DNA of 64,000 nucleotides from Spirochaetaceae bacterium (GTDB lineage: Bacteria; Spirochaetota; Spirochaetia; DSM-27196; SKKC01), in contig RECN01000095.1 in NCBI GenBank assembly GCA_007694005.1, forward strand, positions 1 to 64,000, in the 5' to 3' direction. The position numbers and the translations under genes are program-made. Each line of letters begins with the position of its first letter. Positions within the stretch are counted from its first letter, which is position 1. Positions 8,131 through 16,703 of the stretch are shown here, piece after piece. Below the pieces are notes generated by a model, which saw nothing but the letters and a program-made list of their open reading frames with translations, searched no databases and had not been told where the DNA came from.

Positions 8131-9813
8131 ATGAGTGGCGTTCAGTACATATATGTGATGAAGGATCTGCGCAAGATCATCCCCCCCAAGACCGAGATCC
8201 TGAAAGGGATCTGGTTATCGTTCTTTCCCGGTGCGAAAATCGGTGTGGTAGGCCCCAACGGATCGGGAAAGAGTACGCTCCTGCGTATCATGGCCGGTGT
8301 CGACGAGGACTTCATTGGTGAAGCATGGCCGGCAAAGGGTACAAAGATCGGATACCTTGCCCAGGAACCCGAACTCGACCCCTCGTTGAACGTAAAGGAG
8401 AACGTCGAGCTCGGGCTCAAGGATATCCGTGATCTTCTGACCCGGTTCGATGAAATCAGCGAAAGTTTTGCCACGGTCACCGACGACGACGGAATGACAA
8501 AGCTCCTGAACGAGCAGGCTGAGCTTCAGGACCGAATCGACGCGACCAACGCATGGGATCTCGACCGTACCGTCGAAATAGCAATGGATGCCTTGCGGGT
8601 CCCGCCGGGGGACGCCGGTGTAACGACCCTTTCCGGTGGCGAGCGTCGCCGGGTCGCACTCTGTCGCATTCTGCTCGAACAGCCGGACCTTCTGCTGCTC
8701 GACGAGCCGACCAACCATCTCGACGCCGAGTCCGTCGCCTGGTTGCAGCGCCATCTTCGCGACTATCCCGGAACCGTCGTTTCGGTAACACACGACCGTT
8801 ACTTTCTCGACGAGGTATCCGAATGGATACTCGAGCTCGACCGCGGTGAGGGTATTCCATGGAAGGGAAACTACTCCTCGTGGCTGGATCAGAAACGGAA
8901 ACGCCTGGCGGAAGAAGAAAAACGCGAAAGTGCCCGGCAGAAGACCCTCGAGCGCGAACTCGAGTGGATCAACATGTCGCCGCGCGGTCGTCAATCCAAA
9001 GGTAAAGCCCGCCTCAACTCCTACGAGGAGCTGGCAAACAGGGACGAGCGCGAACAGCTGAAAACAGCCGAAATCGTTATTCCACGCGGGCAGCGTCTCG
9101 GCGATCTCGTCATCGAAGCGAAGAACCTCACCAAGGGTTTCGGCGAAAATCTGCTCATGGAAGACATAAGCTTTTCGGTTCCGCGAGCCGGTATCGTCGG
9201 CATCGTCGGACCAAACGGTGCAGGAAAAACAACCCTGTTTCGCATGATCGTCGGTCAGGAACAACCCGACTCTGGTGAGCTCAAGCTCGGAAGCACCGTT
9301 GAACTCTCCTACGTCGACCAGTCCCGTGAAGACCTCAACAGTACGAACACGGTCTGGCAGGAAGTAAGCGGCGGTTCCGACATACTGCATCTTGGCCGCG
9401 CCGAAGTTAACTCGCGCGCCTACCTCTCCTGGTTCAACCTTGCCGGGGCCGACCAGCAGAAATCCGTTTCTGTTCTCTCCGGGGGTGAACGCAACAGACT
9501 GCAGCTCGCAAAACTCCTGAAAAGTGGAGGAAACGTCATTCTTCTGGACGAACCGACCAACGACCTCGACGTAGACACCCTCAGGGCGCTCGAGGATGCC
9601 CTCCTCGCCTTCCCCGGCTGCGTTATGGTCACCTCGCACGATCGCTGGTTCCTCGACCGCATATGCACGCACATTCTCGCCTTCGAGGGTGAGAGTCGTG
9701 TTACCTGGTTCGAAGGTAACTACAGCGAGTACGAGGCCGATCGCGTCCGACGCCTCGGCGACGAGGCTTCGCAGCCTCACCGGGTCAAATACAAGAAGCT
9801 GCGTCGGGACTGA
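8131..9813 (+). CDS. ettA: Energy-dependent translational throttle protein EttA (ABC-F ATPase)
   Basis: 560 residues, the normal EttA length. Two ABC cassettes are present: Walker [10 protein letters not shown] near 40 and GPNGAGKTT near 360, two LSGGER signatures, and Walker B motifs ending DEPTNHLD and DEPTNDLD. The linker [20 protein letters not shown] is the P-site tRNA interaction motif typical of EttA rather than Uup or YheS. EttA binds the ribosomal E site and gates the first elongation cycles according to the ATP/ADP ratio. It is cytosolic and monocistronic here, convergent with the outer-membrane-like gene. Confidence 0.95.
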   Translation: MSGVQYIYVMKDLRKIIPPKTEILKGIWLSFFPGAKIGVVGPNGSGKSTLLRIMAGVDEDFIGEAWPAKGTKIGYLAQEPELDPSLNVKENVELGLKDIRDLLTRFDEISESFATVTDDDGMTKLLNEQAELQDRIDATNAWDLDRTVEIAMDALRVPPGDAGVTTLSGGERRRVALCRILLEQPDLLLLDEPTNHLDAESVAWLQRHLRDYPGTVVSVTHDRYFLDEVSEWILELDRGEGIPWKGNYSSWLDQKRKRLAEEEKRESARQKTLERELEWINMSPRGRQSKGKARLNSYEELANRDEREQLKTAEIVIPRGQRLGDLVIEAKNLTKGFGENLLMEDISFSVPRAGIVGIVGPNGAGKTTLFRMIVGQEQPDSGELKLGSTVELSYVDQSREDLNSTNTVWQEVSGGSDILHLGRAEVNSRAYLSWFNLAGADQQKSVSVLSGGERNRLQLAKLLKSGGNVILLDEPTNDLDVDTLRALEDALLAFPGCVMVTSHDRWFLDRICTHILAFEGESRVTWFEGNYSEYEADRVRRLGDEASQPHRVKYKKLRRD

Positions 9814-9843
9814 TCGGGAGCTGTATTCGTGCGGACACGGTTG

Positions 9844-9877
9844 CTATCGCAGCCGTGCCTCTATCGCAGCCGTGCCC
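9844..9877. repeat. 17-bp tandem duplication across a stop codon
   Basis: Two back-to-back copies of CTATCGCAGCCGTGCC plus one base (9844-9860 and 9861-9877; 16 of 17 identical). The right copy encodes the last codons and stop of the minus-strand gene at 9861; the left copy is a non-coding duplicate. Confidence 0.8.
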
Positions 9878-10727
9878 CTATAGTCAGTGCGAGCAGATTC
9901 AGATTGTTCCAGGTGTATCGAGGCTCAGTCTGCGTAACGGTCCAGACATCCGGTGCGCGCCCCGTTCCGTCTGCACCACCACCGAGCGCCCGAAGGCCTA
10001 TAAACGCTTCGGACGTTTCGCCAGTTGCGAAACCCGCGCGGAACGCCGCGTCATACAGCCAGCCGATGACATCGACGTCACGCAAATTGAGATAGCGGAT
10101 CGGCGCGTAAAAGCCCTCCAGACTGCCCTCCAGAAAAAAACCATCGACCCCGATCTCCCGTCTTCCGGCAAGGCTCAGAACAGGAACGGGCCCGAGATCC
10201 TGCGAGACTACCCGTAACTCCCCATCCGTCGTTTCAAACGAAATGCGGGCGTTTCGAAGCTGCAGGCCTCCGCCGAAGGAAATATTTCCCCGATCTGTGT
10301 CGACGAAGCGGTAGCGGTAGGTTCCACGCCAGAAGTCAAAACCATAAACCAGATCAAGCGGTCGGCCGTCTCCGGCCCCACCGCTGCCGCTGCCTTCGAA
10401 GGCAACACCATCGATCGTTATGGTCTCGTTTTCGGGAATGCGTGACTTTGTTTCAAAGGTGAGCGGCTGATAGACGAGTTCAACCTCATGGCGGCCGGAT
10501 ACCGTTAGCTCGGTGGAAAATCTGAAGAAAGGAAAGAGCACTTCCTGTCCGCCCTGACTGCGGTAGTCGAAGAGATCGTTTCCCGTGCCCGGTGTCCCAA
10601 AACGTATGGTATGCCAGAGCACCGACGTGATGCCGGTCTCTCCGCGAACAGAGAGATCCAGATCAAGGCCGGACAGACTAAAGCCGGCGAGCAGTATGAC
10701 TGTCGCTATCAAAAAACTTCGTTTCAT
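9861..10727 (-). CDS. Exported, probably outer-membrane beta-barrel protein
   Basis: 288 residues from the ATG at 10727, chosen because a perfect AGGAGG precedes it and a signal peptide follows (MKRSFLIATVILLAGFSLSG). The mature part alternates polar and aromatic/hydrophobic residues in strand-like runs and ends in a strand (NNLNLLALTIGARLR), as many small spirochaete outer membrane barrels do. A glycine-rich loop lies around 100-115. No named family recognised. The gene stands alone between ettA (convergent) and the coiled-coil gene. Its stop codon lies within a tandem duplication. A periplasmic beta-rich protein is an alternative. Confidence 0.7.
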   Translation of the reverse strand: MKRSFLIATVILLAGFSLSGLDLDLSVRGETGITSVLWHTIRFGTPGTGNDLFDYRSQGGQEVLFPFFRFSTELTVSGRHEVELVYQPLTFETKSRIPENETITIDGVAFEGSGSGGAGDGRPLDLVYGFDFWRGTYRYRFVDTDRGNISFGGGLQLRNARISFETTDGELRVVSQDLGPVPVLSLAGRREIGVDGFFLEGSLEGFYAPIRYLNLRDVDVIGWLYDAAFRAGFATGETSEAFIGLRALGGGADGTGRAPDVWTVTQTEPRYTWNNLNLLALTIGARLR

Positions 10728-10831
10728 GGTGAACCTCCTGACGTTCCTGCACGCCAGAAAGTGTACACGCACAGCTTACCTGGGCAAGCTGTGCAACATT
10801 ACACCGAATTAACAGACTCGGCCGAAGGGTC

Positions 10832-13800
10832 TTAACGCTTTGGCATCTCGAGTATCAGTTCGACCTCACCGAGGCTCAGTCGGGTTGCGCGCGCGATTTC
10901 GTCCGGTTGCCACCCCTGGTGGGCGAGTTTTGCCACCGTATCGCGAACACTCGCCGGGGGAGCACCGCCTTCCTTGCCTCCGGCCTTGCTGTCTCGTTTC
11001 ATGATATCTCCGAGCAGCTTGACCTGATCCTTTGCTTCTCTTCCGATCTCTTCGAGTCTGGTTTCGGTTCGTGCAAGCCATTCGCGTGCTTTCTGAAGCT
11101 CCTGCATACGCCCTTCAACTTCGGTGAGCATGCCGGTAAGCTCGCGCATCTGCTCCACGGCCCCGTCGGCTGCGGCCTTGTTCTGCGACAGCTCCCTGAT
11201 CGTGGAGGAAATCTCAGCGAGTTTCTTCGGAAGACCGTCGACGTCTTCCCTCATACCTACGATACGGCGCTCAAGGTCCTCGAGCCGGTTAAAGCTGTTA
11301 TCTACCCCGTCAGCCGTCGCCTTGATTACCTGCTGCTTCTTTTCGAGACGCTGGAATCCGGCATCGACCTTCTCTCGCAGGTCCTCGACACTGCGCAACC
11401 GAACCTGGAGGTCCTGAAGCAGGTCGCTTGAACCGGTCACCTGAGTCAGCTTGTTCTCCACCTGGTCGGACAGATTCAGAAGGCGTGCATAATCCTCTTC
11501 TATCGAATCGATGCGCCGCTTTTCCTGCATGAAGGAAGCCAGCCGATTCTGTGCATCTTCCACGATGTTTCTGACGGCCGAGACTTCCGCGTCGAGACGC
11601 TCGACAGTCTCGCGTCGTTCATAGATAGAATCGAGATCCGACTGAAGCCGTCCGAGATTCTGCGCAAGCTCTTCTTTCAGTTCATCGGCACGATCGAACA
11701 GCCGTGTCTGTTCGACGAACTGCTTCTGGGCCTCCGAAATCTCATCGAGCTGCGACTGTAGCACCCTGGCTTCACTCTCCACACGCCCGAGAAGGCTCGT
11801 TCGCTGGTCTTCGAACTCTTCTCCGGTTTCTTTCGTGATTGTCCGAAGATCGCGGAGCTGCTGCTCAGCAAGGTCCTCGAGTTTCCGCGAATACCTGTCT
11901 ACATCCGCACGGAAAACCCCCGCCTGTTCCTCAAAGCGCTCGATGGTAGCCTGTGAACGGGAATCCATTCGTTCTCCGACCGTCTCAAGGCGCTGATCGA
12001 GTTCTTCTGCGCGACTTCCAAGCTCTTCGTAGCGCGACGCGAGGGCGCCGTCGAGGGCCGTGATGGTCTCGTTCGCTGCAGATCGTGTCCGTCCGAGTCG
12101 CTCGGTAACTTCACGCTCGGTGTTGCCCAGAAGTTCCGTAAGTTGCGAGGCCATTGCCTTGACCTTCTGGTCACTTTCAACGATGCGACTGCTGATCTCT
12201 TCCAGTCGGGTTTCCGTTTCGCGACCAGCCGCTCCGATGGCTTTTTCGAAGGCTTCGGTCTGCTCCTGCAGCCGACCGCGAAGCGTCTCGAATTTTTCTC
12301 CCATCTGTTCGGAGAACCGCGCACCCTGTTTCTCGAGGTTCTCTTCAAACTGTTTTGAATACTCGTTGCGGAACGATTCGAGTTCCTGCTTCATGCTGTC
12401 CGTGCGAACCGACAGATCCCGCACGCTGCCCTGCAGGGTATCCTGCTGTTCCTTGAGAACGGCATTCGTTTTGTTCCGATGATTCTCAAGCGAACGCTCG
12501 AGATCCTTCCGGTATTCCAGCTCCAGGTCGTTTCGCGACTGGGCTGCGTCTTCGCTCATGCGGCTGAGCTCTTCGTCGATTGATGCTTTCCATGACTCAA
12601 GGCGCGAGTTCATGTCCGCCGATCGGACCCGAAGATCTTTAAAGAAATCGTCCTCAAATACCTTCAACTTCTCGCTGACATTATCGTACGCGGCAGACTT
12701 GAGTTGTGAGACGGTCTGGTCGAGTTCCGATAGCTCACCATGGATACGCTCCATTTCTGCGCGCGCGGTCTCGAGGTCCTGCTGTCGATTGCTGTGTAAC
12801 TCCTGTCCGAGCGCATTCAGCGAATCGTTCATACGGTCGCCGGTCAGTCGGATCGTCTCGCGTAACGCCGCTTCGAGATTGTCGATATCGCTCCCGAGCG
12901 CTTCAACCCGCTCCAATCGGCCCTGAAGGGTGTCGGTAATCTGCGAAAGCTCCTCGTCGAAGCGATCAAACATGGACTGCTCGACTTCGGTAGCCTTTTT
13001 GGCGAAGGCGCGCTTCCACTGCGTCTCGAGCGCGGAAATCCGGGCTTTCTGCTCTTCGTCACTGCGAGACACACGGTCTCCGATGTCGCTCAAAGATGCC
13101 GACAGTTCGGATTCAACACGCTCAAAACGGGCCTGTTCCTGCGACAGATTCTCGAGTCGGGAAGCCGTATCTGCCTTGAGTTTTTCGATTGAGTCGGTGA
13201 GCTGGGCCTTCCACTGCCCGACCGACTCAGTCGTCGAGCGAAACAGTTCGCGTAGCCGGCGGTTGGTCTCCGCTTCGGTTTCCTCGATGCTCGTACCCAT
13301 ACCCGCAAGACGTTCGTTGACCGTTTCGATCCGGCCGGAAAGTTCTTCTTCCATTACGCTGACGTGGCCGTCGAGCTCTTTCCCTATTTCAGTACTGCGG
13401 TCGCCGAGTTCCTGCTCAAGTGCCGCTCGCATTTCAAGTGTCTGTCCCTGAAGGTACTCTTTAAGCGATGAGGCCGCGTCACGGGTCTGCTGTTCGATAA
13501 AGGATTTGAGCTTCGCGAGCGCTGCGGTCTCGAGATTCCGACCGGATTCTTCAAGGCCCGAAAGTCGCTGTTCCGCCTGCTGAACAATGGACTGAGCCTG
13601 TTCGTCCAGGCCTTCGAAGCGGTGTTCAACCTGCTCGGAAACGGTCTGCATGCGGGCTTCAGCGGCAATCGACTGCTCGGTCAACGCGGCGACCTTCGCT
13701 TCGCTATCCTTCATGATCTCGCGTTGCGTCTCCGCGAGTCGCCTGCTGTTTTCTTCTTCAAAGCGTGTTTCTGCAGCAGCGAGTCGATTCTCAAGCTCGG

Positions 13801-14230
13801 TAATCGATCTGGCCGACGCCTTTATGCGTTTTCCGACACCGTCAACGTACTCCGATTCATCCTGCACGCGCTTGATGTTTTCGTGTGCTGCGTTCGTCAG
13901 TGCGTCAAGCTCGTGCAGAGCCGACTCATACTTTTGTATGCGTTCAGCGATCACTTCGACCTTGTCCGCCCGACTAGACAGATCCTGCTCTGCCTGACCA
14001 ATGCGTTTGAGTATCTCCCGTGATGCTTTCTGATTAACGTCGACCTCGATGGCGACGTCACGCAGTGCAGTAACACGCTCTGCAACAAGATGATCTATGT
14101 CACCCTGAACTTTATCTGCAAAACGTTTGACTTTCTCCAGGGACCGGTTGTTGCGGTCTAGCTGACGGTATACCGCCAGTACCACCAACACGATCCCGAC
14201 GACTATAACGTCCCCGGCGGTGATTGGCAT
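10832..14230 (-). CDS. SpiroCoCo-family giant coiled-coil membrane protein
   Basis: 1132 residues. One N-terminal membrane helix (about 5-22, DVIVVGIVLVVLAVY) is followed by about 1000 residues of nearly unbroken heptad-patterned coiled coil rich in Glu, Gln, Arg and Ala. The last 35 residues form a small helix-turn-helix-like end (LAHQGWQPDEIARATRLSLG, then EVELIL) resembling the tail of DUF2802/DUF6115-type proteins. The layout matches what I recall as the spirochaete-specific SpiroCoCo family; its role is unknown but a cytoskeletal or periplasm-spanning scaffold is plausible. The ATG has GGGAGAGGG upstream. A promoter lies at 14267-14296. Confidence 0.8.
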   Translation of the reverse strand: MPITAGDVIVVGIVLVVLAVYRQLDRNNRSLEKVKRFADKVQGDIDHLVAERVTALRDVAIEVDVNQKASREILKRIGQAEQDLSSRADKVEVIAERIQKYESALHELDALTNAAHENIKRVQDESEYVDGVGKRIKASARSITELENRLAAAETRFEEENSRRLAETQREIMKDSEAKVAALTEQSIAAEARMQTVSEQVEHRFEGLDEQAQSIVQQAEQRLSGLEESGRNLETAALAKLKSFIEQQTRDAASSLKEYLQGQTLEMRAALEQELGDRSTEIGKELDGHVSVMEEELSGRIETVNERLAGMGTSIEETEAETNRRLRELFRSTTESVGQWKAQLTDSIEKLKADTASRLENLSQEQARFERVESELSASLSDIGDRVSRSDEEQKARISALETQWKRAFAKKATEVEQSMFDRFDEELSQITDTLQGRLERVEALGSDIDNLEAALRETIRLTGDRMNDSLNALGQELHSNRQQDLETARAEMERIHGELSELDQTVSQLKSAAYDNVSEKLKVFEDDFFKDLRVRSADMNSRLESWKASIDEELSRMSEDAAQSRNDLELEYRKDLERSLENHRNKTNAVLKEQQDTLQGSVRDLSVRTDSMKQELESFRNEYSKQFEENLEKQGARFSEQMGEKFETLRGRLQEQTEAFEKAIGAAGRETETRLEEISSRIVESDQKVKAMASQLTELLGNTEREVTERLGRTRSAANETITALDGALASRYEELGSRAEELDQRLETVGERMDSRSQATIERFEEQAGVFRADVDRYSRKLEDLAEQQLRDLRTITKETGEEFEDQRTSLLGRVESEARVLQSQLDEISEAQKQFVEQTRLFDRADELKEELAQNLGRLQSDLDSIYERRETVERLDAEVSAVRNIVEDAQNRLASFMQEKRRIDSIEEDYARLLNLSDQVENKLTQVTGSSDLLQDLQVRLRSVEDLREKVDAGFQRLEKKQQVIKATADGVDNSFNRLEDLERRIVGMREDVDGLPKKLAEISSTIRELSQNKAAADGAVEQMRELTGMLTEVEGRMQELQKAREWLARTETRLEEIGREAKDQVKLLGDIMKRDSKAGGKEGGAPPASVRDTVAKLAHQGWQPDEIARATRLSLGEVELILEMPKR

Positions 14231-14266
14231 GATTCCCTCTCCCAGTAAACATGTTCCCCTAAAGAG

Positions 14267-14296
14267 TTTATATCACGCGTTTTGCGGTTCTGTTAA
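14267..14296 (-). promoter_or_regulatory. Candidate promoter of the coiled-coil gene
   Basis: TTAACA (14296-14291) and TATAAA (14272-14267) on the minus strand, spaced 18 nt, about 37 nt before the ATG at 14230. Confidence 0.5.
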
Positions 14297-14318
14297 GTAG
14301 AGAATGTATTTTTATGAT

Positions 14319-15026
14319 TTATACCGACAGATAGGGCTCTACGAGCTCCTGAAGCGCCAGATAGTCACGGAACTGTATATTCGGCACAATATTGTCTCCG
14401 CGCACGTGCGGTGGATCGGTGTGCACGAGCTCTGCCGCCTGCTTCGTCCGCGATTCCAGATGCGCTGTGTACATGCCCGCCCGGCCTGCTCCGAGGATAT
14501 CGTAATGATAGCTGTTACCGACGTACAGCGTCTGTTCCGGAGTCACGCCGAGTCGATCTGAGAGCACTTCAAACGGTTCGGCAGCCGGCTTCAGATACCC
14601 GGTCTCTTCGGCCGAAATCTCGGCATCCCAGAGCCCGCTCAAGCCGAGTATTTCAAGTTTCCTGTGAACCGGAAAGTCGCTCATGACGCCGACACGGATC
14701 CCGGCAGACTTCAGTGACTCGATAAACTCACGCACACCTTTATAGAGAGGTACTGAGGTGAGGACCTGTTCCCACTCCCCATAGATTACCTTGTCGATGT
14801 GCGAACGCGTCTCTTCGTAAGGCTTTCCGAGCGCGTCAGCCACTGATCGGGCCTGTGTCGCGTAGAAGTCTTCAATCGGTCTGATTGTTCGCAGCTCTTT
14901 CCGTACCTTTCTGAAAACCTTCATAAGACGCATATTCCGCAGACCGAATGGAATGCTGCGAAGATACATCGTGCGATTCGGGTAGAGTGTTCCGTCAATG
15001 TCAAAGGCTATTGCGAGCAGTTTCAT
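14319..15026 (-). CDS. HAD-superfamily hydrolase
   Basis: 235 residues with all four HAD motifs: AFDIDGTLY (nucleophile Asp and general acid), VGVMSDFP (Ser of motif II), the Lys in ETGYLKPAAEPF, and the acidic YVGNSYHYDILGA. The order and the alpha-helical cap between motifs I and II fit a subfamily I phosphatase of the phosphoglycolate/pyrophosphatase type. The motif IV Asp pair is partly altered (GNSYHYD). The substrate is unknown. It is the last gene before the coiled-coil gene on this strand and follows the flaA terminator, so it probably has its own promoter. Confidence 0.87.
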   Translation of the reverse strand: MKLLAIAFDIDGTLYPNRTMYLRSIPFGLRNMRLMKVFRKVRKELRTIRPIEDFYATQARSVADALGKPYEETRSHIDKVIYGEWEQVLTSVPLYKGVREFIESLKSAGIRVGVMSDFPVHRKLEILGLSGLWDAEISAEETGYLKPAAEPFEVLSDRLGVTPEQTLYVGNSYHYDILGAGRAGMYTAHLESRTKQAAELVHTDPPHVRGDNIVPNIQFRDYLALQELVEPYLSV

Positions 15027-15056
15027 GGGTTACGCAGTCTATCATGTCTTGAAAGA

Positions 15057-15099
15057 AATTAAAAAACCCGAGCCGTGCGCTAAGGCGCACAGCCCGGGT
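15057..15099 (-). terminator. Rho-independent terminator after flaA
   Basis: Reading the minus strand, ACCCGGGCTGTGCGC, a CTTA loop and GCGCACGGCTCGGGT form a long GC-rich hairpin (15099-15066) followed by TTTTTTAATT. It lies 55 nt after the flaA stop. Confidence 0.88.
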
Positions 15100-15154
15100 G
15101 TGATTACTCGTATTCGGCGTATCGGGGCACGATTGCGCCCCGACGTACCACCGG

Positions 15155-16108
15155 CTATTCCTCGTCCTGGTGGATCAGCTGCCGCTCGAGGAACTCGAGA
15201 GCCTGCTGACGGCCAAGTCGCTGCAGTTCATTCTGACGCCGGGCTTCTTCGCGCTCGGTCAAAATCTGCCATACGTCTTCGTGTTCGATGTCCCGGTCGC
15301 GTGGAAGTACTGCAAGGTCGTGTACAACGACTACGTCCTTGAGGTACGTCACGAAATCTCCGCCGATCTGGGCTCCGTCGCGATAGATGCGGAAGCCTGC
15401 AATCCGTCGCAGCGGTTCGTTCCGCGGGTACATCGGCGTTACACGAAGTTCCCGGTCGCGGACGTCGGACAGGTAGTTCGGATTGTTCCAGACGAGGGTA
15501 TTCCACCCGTCGAACTCCAGATTACCCATCATGATTTCCTGAACGCGGTTATCCTGATCCTGAAGCAGGACGCTGATCCGGTGAGGAAAGTTCAGTCCGT
15601 AGGCGTTCAGCCGAATCTGGCGGATAGGTCCGACATTTCCGATTACACCGAAGCCGGGCTCGCCCTGGTCGTCCGGATAAAACCGTCGCTCGGGGTCGAA
15701 AGCCGGAATCTCGAACGGTGGTGAAACCTCCGCATAACTGTTGAACGCGCTTGCAGGGAAACGCACCCGAATGCCCATAACAGCCTGTCCGGCAAACTGA
15801 TCGGCGTTATCGCTGACCTGTGCCTGACGTGCAAAACTGCTTACGACGTTCTGGGTCTGCCGTGAGCTCGATGCGAGCGTCACGTTCCAGTTCTCGATAA
15901 ACAATGACGAAGAAAGCCCGTCCCTGTCAGCCTGTGCGAGCGTAGGAATCGGCACTTCGCTAAAGTCGATGCGAGTACGCTCGTGTTGTCCTTCGAATTC
16001 TCCTGAGTCGGCGATGAGCTGGCTGAAGTCGATAAGTATCGACTCAACTCCCCATCCAAGACTACCCAGAAGAAGCATTCCGGCGATGAGAATGAAAATC
16101 CGTTTCAT
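15155..16108 (-). CDS. flaA: Flagellar filament outer-layer (sheath) protein FlaA
   Basis: 318 residues, close to known FlaA proteins. The ATG at 16108 is preceded by AAGGAG with a 7-nt gap and starts a signal peptide (MKRIFILIAGMLLLGSLGWG); the upstream in-frame extension to 16159 is not used. FlaA coats the FlaB core of spirochaete periplasmic flagella. Typical elements are the N-terminal IDFSQL, a middle region on lateral positions (IRQIRLNAYGLNFPHRISV) and WNNPNYL with a YLKDVVVVHD segment before a charged C-terminal helix. It has its own strong promoter and terminator but lies directly downstream of an amidase and GerMN gene pair, an arrangement I recall from Treponema pallidum. Confidence 0.93.
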   Translation of the reverse strand: MKRIFILIAGMLLLGSLGWGVESILIDFSQLIADSGEFEGQHERTRIDFSEVPIPTLAQADRDGLSSSLFIENWNVTLASSSRQTQNVVSSFARQAQVSDNADQFAGQAVMGIRVRFPASAFNSYAEVSPPFEIPAFDPERRFYPDDQGEPGFGVIGNVGPIRQIRLNAYGLNFPHRISVLLQDQDNRVQEIMMGNLEFDGWNTLVWNNPNYLSDVRDRELRVTPMYPRNEPLRRIAGFRIYRDGAQIGGDFVTYLKDVVVVHDLAVLPRDRDIEHEDVWQILTEREEARRQNELQRLGRQQALEFLERQLIHQDEE

Positions 16109-16148
16109 TCGATGCTCCTTAATCCCTCCGTGGTATGGTACGCAGAAT

Positions 16149-16174
16149 ACGCTCCTCAAAGTATATGGGAGCGT
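16149..16174. promoter_or_regulatory. Inverted repeat flanking the flaA -10 box
   Basis: Perfect 7-bp arms ACGCTCC (16149-16155) and GGAGCGT (16168-16174) bracket the -10 box symmetrically. It could be a regulator site or a leader RNA hairpin, although one arm lies upstream of the predicted start. Confidence 0.4.
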
Positions 16175-16187
16175 CCGCGTTTGTCAA
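16160..16187 (-). promoter_or_regulatory. Promoter of flaA
   Basis: TTGACA (16187-16182, perfect consensus), a 16-nt spacer and TATACT (16165-16160). Transcription would start near 16153, leaving a leader of about 45 nt. This is a sigma-70-type promoter, not a sigma-28 one. Confidence 0.8.
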
Positions 16188-16223
16188 ACTACTTTCTGTC
16201 CCCTTGCATAGATATCACAACAA

Positions 16224-16703
16224 TCACTCACGGTAGGCTTCTTCATTGAGAATTTCGCCTCCAATGGTCACCGTCACTTCGTCCATGCCTCTGAAATTAT
16301 ACCGGATATTGTATCGTATTGTCTCGAGCATCTCCGGGAGCGAAAGGACAATACGTGCTCCGACCGCGTCAAGAAGAGCTGGTGAAAGGTCAATGAAGAC
16401 GCGTCGATCGCGCACCATTACCGACTGCACTCTCGTGCCCCGGGGAACGACGCGACTCCGGTCTATACGCCCCGGTCCGGCTACGAGTTCGGCGACAAAA
16501 GCCGAAACCTCTCCTTCGACGGTGTCCCGACGGGGAACAAGACGCGTCTCACCGGCCAGTTCACTGTCGACAGAGCCGGGAAACAGCAGCACACGCTCCA
16601 CACGCGACGGTGGAGCGACCGCATAGACGGTTACGCTGATTATAAGAGAGAGAATAACTAGCCCGCCGATTATGACGCGGCTGTCTGCGCGAAATGAACT
16701 CAT
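16224..16703 (-). CDS. GerMN-domain membrane-anchored protein
   Basis: 159 residues. An N-terminal membrane helix (about 10-28) is followed by a GerMN-like domain: VSAFVAELVAGP, then VVPRGTRVQSVMVRDRRVFI and DLSPALLDAV. GerMN domains occur in sporulation, germination and peptidoglycan-linked proteins and are thought to bind cell-wall or lipoprotein partners. The ATG overlaps the amidase stop by 4 nt (ATGA), so the two are coupled and likely act together in the periplasm. flaA follows, but with its own promoter. Confidence 0.82.
   Translation of the reverse strand: MSSFRADSRVIIGGLVILSLIISVTVYAVAPPSRVERVLLFPGSVDSELAGETRLVPRRDTVEGEVSAFVAELVAGPGRIDRSRVVPRGTRVQSVMVRDRRVFIDLSPALLDAVGARIVLSLPEMLETIRYNIRYNFRGMDEVTVTIGGEILNEEAYRE

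Noticed and set aside
8215-9780. Long open frame (521 codons) antisense to ettA
   Set aside because: The plus strand encodes EttA with all motifs. The antisense frame has no recognisable domain and no ribosome binding site, and is a codon-bias shadow in GC-rich DNA.
13622-14023. Open frames antisense to the coiled-coil gene
   Set aside because: The repetitive Glu/Arg/Ala codons of the real gene create long antisense frames rich in Ser/Arg/Leu without any domain.
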